A stretch of 6,009 nt of DNA from Verrucomicrobiia bacterium (GTDB taxonomy: Bacteria; Verrucomicrobiota; Verrucomicrobiae; Limisphaerales; UBA11358). The notes beneath the pieces were generated by a model. That model worked only from the letters and a program-made list of their open reading frames with translations. It was not told the DNA's origin and searched no databases. Below, piece by piece: positions 1 through 4,935 of this stretch. The translations under genes were made by a program, and so were the position numbers. The stretch's first letter is position 1. Every line of letters starts with the position of its first letter. The DNA is taken from positions 1-6,009 of the forward strand of contig JASHZU010000072.1 of the NCBI GenBank assembly GCA_030042375.1, in the 5' to 3' direction.

Positions 1-496
1 TTTCCGAGAGAAAGACGGTGCGCAATGCGCGGGCTCCGAGCGCTTTGGCGCCTTGGTCCATATCCTCGATGTAATTGTTGTAGATGAAATGAGGGCCGGT
101 AGTCAGGCGCACGGCGACATTGAGGCCGGTTCCAGCACAAATGACGGCACAACAAGGACTGGCGGTCCCGCCGCGCAGGGCGATCAGGCAATCGTTACAC
201 ACGCGGACATCCCTCACGGGCAACAGCCGGCGCAGGCCCGTCTCCAAGGCGGCGATTTCCTCCGGCCAGTTGGCGCCCGCCATGCCGGCGGAGACAGCAC
301 GCAGATCACTTGGCGCCAGCCCGGCCTGGGCCAAGGCTTGCTGGACAGCGGTTTCCGCGGCGGCCATGGCTTTGGGCAGGCCATCAAAAAAATGACAGGC
401 GCCCGCGCCGAAGCCCCGGCCAAGAATATGGCCGTCGTCATCGGCGACAATGGCCACGGTTTTGGTGCCGCCCTGATCTATGCCCAGGCTATACAT
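1..496 (-). CDS. BadF/BadG/NAGK-type sugar kinase, N-terminal part (3' end beyond window)
   Basis: The frame is open from the ATG at 496-494 to the window edge, giving 165 residues; a full family member is about 300. The N-terminus shows the phosphate-1 motif of the ASKHA fold, GIDQGGTKT (residues 5-13). SAGMAGANWPEE (69-80), CND (100-102) and ICAGTGLN (119-126) match the sugar-binding and phosphate-2 blocks of N-acetylglucosamine kinase-like proteins; D102 lies where the NAGK catalytic Asp is expected. The usual GDEGS block appears altered to MDQGA (146-150). The fragment is rich in cysteine (C34, C100, C103, C115, C116, C120). The likely role is ATP-dependent phosphorylation of a sugar, perhaps GlcNAc or glucosamine, in the cytoplasm, but the family also contains dehydratase activators and substrate cannot be read here. 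The start overlaps the upstream permease stop by 8 bases, and the preceding bases have no Shine-Dalgarno, so translational coupling is likely. Family call firm; substrate uncertain. Confidence 0.85.
   Translation of the reverse strand, partial: MYSLGIDQGGTKTVAIVADDDGHILGRGFGAGACHFFDGLPKAMAAAETAVQQALAQAGLAPSDLRAVSAGMAGANWPEEIAALETGLRRLLPVRDVRVCNDCLIALRGGTASPCCAVICAGTGLNVAVRLTTGPHFIYNNYIEDMDQGAKALGARALRTVFLSE
489..496 (-). other. 8-base stop/start overlap between permease and kinase genes
   Basis: On the minus strand ATGTATAG contains both the kinase ATG (496-494) and the permease TAG (491-489) in different frames. Upstream of the ATG the sequence is pyrimidine-rich (TTCTCCTC), opposite to a Shine-Dalgarno. 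The two genes are therefore almost certainly cotranscribed and the kinase probably relies on terminating ribosomes. Confidence 0.85.
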
Positions 497-1781
497 GAGG
501 AGAACTACCGGCCGGAAAGCCGGCTTTTGCCTGGCTCCCGATGGTGACATTGTTAACCAGCGGACGTGCCCACAGGCCCATGCTGAAGAGATAACCCCAG
601 GTGACAAGGATGGCCAGCAGACCGTAGCGCAGACCCAGCGGGCCAAACGAATCGGCGATGTGCCCGATGATGGGCGGCAGAAATCCGCCGCCGACAATGC
701 CGGTGCACAGGAGACCGGTCAAAGTGCCGTGGTGCCGCTCCAGGGAATTTAGTGCGAGCGCAAAAACGATGGGGCAGCCGACGGAACACCAGAAACCCAG
801 CATGGGGAGGGCATACAGGGCAACGGCGGCGCTCGGTGTGAACAAGGCAAGCAGAAGAGTCAGCATGCCACCAGCGGAGAACGCCCATAGCACTGTGCGG
901 GAATCCAACAGTTTGAGGAGACCGAGACCAACGGCGCAGCCAATGGCCATCGCACCCCAAAAGCCAGAGACCGCGACTTTGTCCGCCAGGTCGGGATCAA
1001 CCTGATGGCAGTTGACGAGAAAGCCCTTGATCTTGGTGGCCACACCCTGCTCCGTTCCTACATAACAGATGACCCCGATGAGATAGAGCCAGACAACCTT
1101 GCGCTTCAGCAACTCGAGGACCACGCTGAAGGAGCCGATTTTTTCATCCTCGGTCAATTCCAGGCGCGGCCAGCGCATGATGGCAATGGTCAAAACCATT
1201 ACCACCAACATGGCGGTGATCACCCAGTAAAGGGAAACCCAGAGCAGGCCCGGCGGTGCGAGCTGCGACAGCGCGCTGAAGAAAATGTTTTGCGAGGCGG
1301 CGGGGTGCTTCAGGCCATTGACCAGATAAACATAAGCATAGGGACTCACGGCTGAGCCCAGGGCGAAAATGAGTTGGGACATATTCCCCAGGAAAGCCAT
1401 GTGCTCGCCACCCGCGGCGACGCGCAGCAGTGGAATCGTCACGACCTGAAGCATGGCGAAGCCAACGCCCAGGAAAAAAAAGGCGGGAAGGACGGTGGCA
1501 AAGGTTGGGTGGACCGCAATCGCAAATGCGCCGAGCGTAGAGAACAGAAACGCGGCGATGAGCACGGCCTTAGCCGAAAACCGTTCCACCAGCAACCCCG
1601 CCGGCAGGGACATAACGGCATAGGCGATGAACATGGCGAAGGACAGGTAACCGAGCTGCGCCTCATTCAAGTGGAACGAAGCCTGTAGATCGGTGCCCAT
1701 CGGATCCATGAGATTCGTCACGAAAGAGACGACGACGAACACCAGCATAACCAGCACCACGATGCGGTAATTGTGTTTCAT
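489..1781 (-). CDS. Major facilitator superfamily sugar permease, FucP/GluP type
   Basis: The product is a 430-residue inner-membrane protein with about twelve hydrophobic segments in two six-helix halves, joined by a charged loop near residues 203-228; the length is normal for the family. Resemblance to E. coli L-fucose:H+ symporter FucP is visible in NLMDPMG (23-29) in helix 1, NMSQLIFALGS (133-143) in helix 5, CYVGTEQG (239-246) in helix 7 and GIVGGGFLPPIIGHIAD (361-377) in helix 11. D26 corresponds to FucP Asp46 and Q136 to Gln162. The position of the proton-coupling Glu135 is filled by Q112, by eye alignment. The likely role is uptake of a monosaccharide released by the neighbouring glycosidases, then passed to the overlapping kinase. 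The ATG at 1781-1779 is chosen because it gives a complete helix 1; only a weak GAGA lies upstream. Transported sugar is not determined: fucose, glucose, galactose or an amino sugar are all possible for this branch. Confidence 0.88.
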   Translation of the reverse strand: MKHNYRIVVLVMLVFVVVSFVTNLMDPMGTDLQASFHLNEAQLGYLSFAMFIAYAVMSLPAGLLVERFSAKAVLIAAFLFSTLGAFAIAVHPTFATVLPAFFFLGVGFAMLQVVTIPLLRVAAGGEHMAFLGNMSQLIFALGSAVSPYAYVYLVNGLKHPAASQNIFFSALSQLAPPGLLWVSLYWVITAMLVVMVLTIAIMRWPRLELTEDEKIGSFSVVLELLKRKVVWLYLIGVICYVGTEQGVATKIKGFLVNCHQVDPDLADKVAVSGFWGAMAIGCAVGLGLLKLLDSRTVLWAFSAGGMLTLLLALFTPSAAVALYALPMLGFWCSVGCPIVFALALNSLERHHGTLTGLLCTGIVGGGFLPPIIGHIADSFGPLGLRYGLLAILVTWGYLFSMGLWARPLVNNVTIGSQAKAGFPAGSSPHV

Positions 1782-1837
1782 AATTTCTCAGCCCGGCGCG
1801 GCGCAACATTCGGAAGGCCGCCGGGATAAAACCAAGT

Positions 1838-1854
1838 GTTGAACGGTTGGAACG
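1838..1854. repeat. Tandem near-repeat GTTGAACG / GTTGGAACG
   Basis: GTTGAACG (1838-1845) is followed directly by GTTGGAACG (1846-1854). It lies 57-73 bases upstream of the permease start, where a promoter or operator would sit. Function is unknown and chance is possible. Confidence 0.35.
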
Positions 1855-1875
1855 CAAAAAACAAACGGCAGCAAC

Positions 1876-1886
1876 AACGGGGCAAA
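1876..1886 (+). repeat. Direct repeat AACGGGGCAAA, copy 1
   Basis: An exact 11-base match to the copy at 2038-2048, same orientation, 162 bases apart. This copy lies about 95 bases upstream of the permease start. A matching pair in a divergent promoter region may be a regulator site, but no regulator can be named. Confidence 0.4.
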
Positions 1887-1892
1887 TTTTGT

Positions 1893-1907
1893 GAAATCGG
1901 CGAAATC
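1893..1907. repeat. Short direct repeat GAAATC-N3-GAAATC
   Basis: Two GAAATC hexamers (1893-1898 and 1902-1907) are separated by GGC, a 9-base period. It sits next to copy 1 of the 11-base repeat. It could be a half-site pair for a regulator; it is short enough to occur by chance. Confidence 0.3.
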
Positions 1908-2008
1908 TAGCATGGATGCGCCAGCCTATGGCGAAGGCCGGCGCGCCCGCAAGCATTCTCCTCAACGGCGGCGTATCTGTACGATTTAAAAATTACCTGC
2001 CTCCCCAC

Positions 2009-2040
2009 TTGAACAATCTTTACAAAACATGCGATATAAC
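2009..2040 (+). promoter_or_regulatory. Weak candidate sigma-70-like promoter for the GH9 gene
   Basis: TTGAAC (2009-2014) resembles a -35 box. After an 18-base spacer comes GATATA (2033-2038), overlapping TATAAC (2035-2040). This is the most AT-rich part of the intergenic region, and copy 2 of the 11-base repeat overlaps its downstream end. The match is imperfect, and promoter consensus in the presumed phylum is uncertain. It would leave a 5' leader of roughly 185 bases. Confidence 0.25.
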
Positions 2041-2048
2041 GGGGCAAA
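2038..2048 (+). repeat. Direct repeat AACGGGGCAAA, copy 2
   Basis: Second exact copy of the 11-base sequence at 1876-1886. It overlaps the -10-like element TATAAC of the candidate promoter, a position suited to a repressor site if that promoter is real. Confidence 0.4.
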
Positions 2049-2102
2049 AACGCACATTAGCGGCCGACTGGAAGGCTGGTTTGCCTCACCTTCCTGGCGT
2101 TG

Positions 2103-2123
2103 CACCCCCCTAAAGAGGGGGTG
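2103..2123. repeat. C/G-run hairpin, possible REP-like element
   Basis: CACCCCCCT (2103-2111) can pair with AGGGGGTG (2116-2123) around an AAAG loop with one bulged C. No T-run follows on either strand, so it does not look like an intrinsic terminator. It stands between the candidate promoter and the GH9 start, either a structured part of the leader or a copy of a dispersed short palindrome. Confidence 0.5.
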
Positions 2124-2184
2124 GTCTTGAAGATGGGAAATTGTAGAGTCTCGGCCACACGCGTTTCCACCTGCCATCAGTGTG

Positions 2185-2212
2185 CGCGGCCATTCGTAAT
2201 GGCGATACCGCG
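2185..2212. repeat. Inverted repeat just upstream of the GH9 start
   Basis: GCCATT (2189-2194) and AATGGC (2198-2203) are perfect inverted repeats around CGT. Outer CGCG blocks (2185-2188 and 2209-2212) can extend the stem across an asymmetric loop. The structure ends 20 bases before the GH9 ATG and could influence translation initiation or be an operator. Confidence 0.45.
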
Positions 2213-2232
2213 TTGGGCGGCGGCAAATTGAC

Positions 2233-4071
2233 ATGGCATTCATTTTTCAAAAGCGGGCGATCATTGGGGTCACATTATTTTGTGTTCTAAATCTCCACGC
2301 GACAGCACAAGTATCCCCCGTGCCCGTTCCGGCGGACAATGATCTGCGACCGGCCGGTTCCGACATGGTCATTCATGTGAACCAGGTGGCCTACGATTCA
2401 GCCGCCCCAAAATTCGCCGTCCTGGAAACTGACAAGCCGTTGAATCCGCCCGTCCGTTTTCAACTGAGGGATGCCCAGACCTCAGCCGTCGTTTTTGAGG
2501 GCACGCTGGCCGATGGCCAGGACTGCGCCGATTGGTTTCCCGGTAGATATTTTTATCGAATGGACTTTTCCGCCTTCCGTCAGCCAGGCCAATTCCGGCT
2601 GCACGTCGAGGAAAGCGGGAAATCTTGTGACTCTTTCGATTTCGAGATTGGGAAAAACATTCTGGAAGCCGAGGCGGTGCCTGCCATCATCGGTTTCTTC
2701 CATCATCAACGGGCGAACTCGCCGCAAGAGTTGGAGGCGGATCGGCATCTGATTCTCTACGGCAGCACCAACACCGTTGATCTCCGCGGTGGCTGGTGCG
2801 ATGCCTCAGGCGATGTCAGTAAATACTTCTCCCATTTGGCCTATGCCAATTTCATGTCGCCGCAGCAAACTCCGTTCGTGGTTTGGTCCATGGTCGGCAC
2901 CGTCGATACCGCCGCTCCCATGCTCGAACGCCTGCACGCAAAACGGCCGTTAATGGACGAAGCTTTATACGGCGCGGATTATCTGATGCGCTCGCTGTCC
3001 CCAAGCAATTATTTCTACATGGTTGTTTTCAGTTATTTTGACAAGGACCCACGCGCGCGTCGCGTGGTTGGCCTGCTCGCCAACAGTAAAACCACCTCGC
3101 GTTATCAATGCGCCTATCGCAGTGGTGGTGGCATGGCCATCGCGGCCCTTGCCCGCATCTCCCAATGGAAGCAGGACGGTGTGTTCACCTCGCAACAGTA
3201 TTTGGACGGTGCCGAGCGCGCATTCGCGCATTTGCAGGTCAACAACACCAAATACGATGATGACGGCAAGGAAAACATCATTGACGATTACTGTGCCCTC
3301 CTCGCCGCCACGGAATTGTGGATTGCGACGGACCAGCCGCTTTATCGCGATGCCGCCCGCCAGCGCGCCAAAAATCTTATCGGCCGGATGAGCCCGGCCG
3401 GTTATTTCATCGCCAACGACGCGAACCGCCCCTTCTGGCATGCGGCCGATGCCGGGATGCCGGTCATCGCCCTCGCGCGCTATTTGGATAAGGAAACCGA
3501 TCCGCAGTTGCGCGCGGATGCGCTCGCCACGATCAAAGTCGCCTTGGATTACAATCTGCGCGTCACTAGCGAAGTCAGTAATCCCTTCGGCTACGCGCGG
3601 CAATCTTTTCTCTTTCGCGGCGAGGTCAAAGATGGCTTTTTCATACCGCACGAAAACGAAAGTGGCTGGTGGTGGCAGGGGGAAGATGCGCGGCTGGCCT
3701 CGCTCGCAACCGCCGCCATTGTCGGCGGCCGGCTGGTTTATCCCGGCTCGGGCCCGTTTGGTGTTAAGCCTGAGCTGGCCAATTATGCCAGCGACCAGAT
3801 CGCGTGGATCCTGGGAGAAAATCCCTATGACATGTGTTTTATGTACCAGTTCGGAGACCGTAACGTCCCTTACATGACCTCAAACTTTGGCCATGGCTCC
3901 GGGCGCGGCGGCATTTCTAACGGCATCACCGGCCATGAAGGCCACCCGGACGGTTCCGGCATCGACTTTAAATTGCACGCGAACGGAAACGAATGGCGTT
4001 GGACCGAGCAATGGCTGCCGCATGCCGCCTGGTTCCTGCAGGCGATGGCCGCCATGTCACAACCCGAATGA
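2233..4071 (+). CDS. Exported glycoside hydrolase family 9 enzyme with N-terminal Ig-like domain
   Basis: The 612-residue product begins with a Sec signal peptide: KR at 7-8, hydrophobic core 9-21, and HATA before a probable signal peptidase I cut at A25/Q26. This supports the chosen ATG, although only a G-rich GGCGGCGG precedes it. Residues about 44-140 form the cellulase N-terminal Ig-like domain (MVIHVNQVAYD, then WFPGRYFYRMDFS). Residues about 145-607 form the GH9 (alpha/alpha)6 catalytic domain. GGWCDASGDVSKY (186-198) is the family's catalytic loop, usually DAGD; D190 and D194 are the likely nucleophile-activating base pair. WILGENPYD (525-533) and TEQWLPHAAW (591-600), with E592 as probable acid, mark the C-terminal motifs. 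No carbohydrate-binding module or dockerin is present. GH9 enzymes are inverting; most are endo-glucanases, but some are exo-beta-glucosidases or exo-glucosaminidases, and the specificity here is open. It is first of a pair with the ThuA gene, 42 bases downstream. Confidence 0.9.
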   Translation: MAFIFQKRAIIGVTLFCVLNLHATAQVSPVPVPADNDLRPAGSDMVIHVNQVAYDSAAPKFAVLETDKPLNPPVRFQLRDAQTSAVVFEGTLADGQDCADWFPGRYFYRMDFSAFRQPGQFRLHVEESGKSCDSFDFEIGKNILEAEAVPAIIGFFHHQRANSPQELEADRHLILYGSTNTVDLRGGWCDASGDVSKYFSHLAYANFMSPQQTPFVVWSMVGTVDTAAPMLERLHAKRPLMDEALYGADYLMRSLSPSNYFYMVVFSYFDKDPRARRVVGLLANSKTTSRYQCAYRSGGGMAIAALARISQWKQDGVFTSQQYLDGAERAFAHLQVNNTKYDDDGKENIIDDYCALLAATELWIATDQPLYRDAARQRAKNLIGRMSPAGYFIANDANRPFWHAADAGMPVIALARYLDKETDPQLRADALATIKVALDYNLRVTSEVSNPFGYARQSFLFRGEVKDGFFIPHENESGWWWQGEDARLASLATAAIVGGRLVYPGSGPFGVKPELANYASDQIAWILGENPYDMCFMYQFGDRNVPYMTSNFGHGSGRGGISNGITGHEGHPDGSGIDFKLHANGNEWRWTEQWLPHAAWFLQAMAAMSQPE

Positions 4072-4113
4072 AGCTTTTCTTTATGCCCCAACCATTGTTG
4101 ACTTCCTAATCTT

Positions 4114-4923
4114 ATGAAAACAACCCTGACCCGCACATTCACCGCCCTCATCCTGACGGCAGTTATTCTAGCCTTCACCGCGCCGCCTATTCAGGCGCAA
4201 ACCGCTTCCCCGCGGTTTCACGCTCTGATCCTGACTGAGCGTGGCGGTATCCACGGACCTTTTGTCGACGCCGCGCTGATCTGGTTCAAAACCGAGTCCC
4301 AAAGAGATAATTTTACCTACGATATCTTCACCAACACCGACCAGTTCAACAAACCGTTCCTTGCCAAATACCAGGTGTTCATCCAGCTCAACTATCCGCC
4401 ATACCGCTGGACCGACGAGGCCAAAGCCGCTTTTATCGACTATATCGAAAATGGCCGCGGCGGTTGGGTCGGCCTTCATCACGCTTCCCTGCTCGGTGAA
4501 TTCGACGGCTATCAAATGTGGCCCTGGTTTTCCGATTTCCTGGGCGGGATCCGCTTCAAAGATTACATTGCCAAACGCGTGACCGGTACCGTCGTGATCG
4601 AGGACACCAACCATCCGTGCTTCGCCGGCATGCCGCCGAAGTTTGTCGTCCACGAAGAAGAATGGTACACGTGGGACAAAGATCCGCGGCCAAATGTGCA
4701 TGTGCTGGCCCACGTGGATGAATCCTCCTATCAGCCGTATTCCGACATCAAAATGGGCGACCATCCCATCATTTGGACCAATGAAAAAATGAAGGCCCGC
4801 AACGTCTATATTCAGATGGGCCACCATCCCACCCTGTTCGACAACGACAACTACAAAATGCTGCTGCGCAATTCCATCCTCTGGGCCGCTGGAACCAATG
4901 GAACCAACAGCACGGCCAAATAG
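4114..4923 (+). CDS. Exported ThuA-like domain protein
   Basis: The 269-residue product has a signal peptide: positive start with R7, hydrophobic core about 9-23, and a probable cut after A28 in IQAQ. The rest is a single ThuA-like domain with a glutamine-amidotransferase-like flavodoxin fold. FHALILTERGGIHG (35-48) is the first strand and loop, FIDYIENGRGGWVGLHHA (107-124) the conserved core, HPIIWTNE (217-224) and VYIQMGHHPTLF (231-242) the C-terminal block. Conserved histidines H122, H123, H237 and H238 are present. ThuA proteins are linked genetically to trehalose/sucrose and 3-keto-sugar catabolism, but their reaction is not firmly settled. This one lacks the heme or jelly-roll domains often fused to ThuA, and ends in a short Asn/Gly/Thr tail (AGTNGTNS). 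It follows GH9 after 42 bases with no evident terminator or Shine-Dalgarno between them, so cotranscription and action in the same compartment are likely. Confidence 0.87.
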   Translation: MKTTLTRTFTALILTAVILAFTAPPIQAQTASPRFHALILTERGGIHGPFVDAALIWFKTESQRDNFTYDIFTNTDQFNKPFLAKYQVFIQLNYPPYRWTDEAKAAFIDYIENGRGGWVGLHHASLLGEFDGYQMWPWFSDFLGGIRFKDYIAKRVTGTVVIEDTNHPCFAGMPPKFVVHEEEWYTWDKDPRPNVHVLAHVDESSYQPYSDIKMGDHPIIWTNEKMKARNVYIQMGHHPTLFDNDNYKMLLRNSILWAAGTNGTNSTAK

Positions 4924-4935
4924 ATCGTGTTGCCG
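4924..4935. other. 12-base gap between convergent ThuA and GH95 genes
   Basis: The ThuA stop (TAG 4921-4923) and the opposing GH95 stop (TTA 4936-4938 on plus, TAA on minus) leave only 12 bases. I see no stem-loop with T-run in the gap or just beside it, so transcripts from both sides probably overlap. Confidence 0.7.

Larger units (their letters stand above)
1782..2232. other. 451-bp divergent intergenic region, regulatory, no convincing gene
   Basis: This region separates the outward-reading permease-kinase pair from the outward-reading GH9-ThuA pair, so promoters for both must lie here or nearby. It contains two hairpin-forming sequences, an 11-base direct repeat, short half-site-like repeats and one weak promoter-like sequence, listed separately. 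Short open frames on both strands (for instance 1916-2113 plus and 1986-2243 minus) give low-complexity, Arg/Cys-rich products with no recognisable domain. I see no tRNA, riboswitch or insertion sequence. No gene for a transcription factor lies in the window. Confidence 0.75.

Noticed and set aside
511..528. GCCGG-AAAG-CCGGC followed by TTTT, terminator-like on the plus strand
   Set aside because: It lies within the permease coding end, the stem is only five pairs, and no plus-strand gene ends before it; the inner 12-base palindrome is probably due to codon choice.
53..547. Plus-strand 164-residue open frame opposite the kinase
   Set aside because: The minus strand carries recognisable kinase motifs throughout; the plus product is a low-complexity antisense shadow.
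1916..2113. Plus-strand 65-residue open frame in the intergenic region
   Set aside because: Short, no recognisable domain, no ribosome binding site, and it runs through the promoter-like and palindromic sequences.
2103..2123. Hairpin as an intrinsic terminator
   Set aside because: No T-run follows on either strand and no gene ends toward it; both flanking genes read away.
1986..2243. Minus-strand 85-residue open frame between the divergent genes
   Set aside because: Composition is irregular, rich in Arg and Cys, no domain is recognisable, it spans the hairpins and overlaps the GH9 start.
2965..3651. Minus-strand 228-residue open frame opposite GH9
   Set aside because: It lies wholly inside a strongly supported GH9 domain; long antisense frames are common in GC-rich coding DNA and the product has no recognisable motif.
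4168..4827. Minus-strand 219-residue open frame opposite the ThuA gene
   Set aside because: It mirrors the codons of a well-supported ThuA domain and shows no family features.
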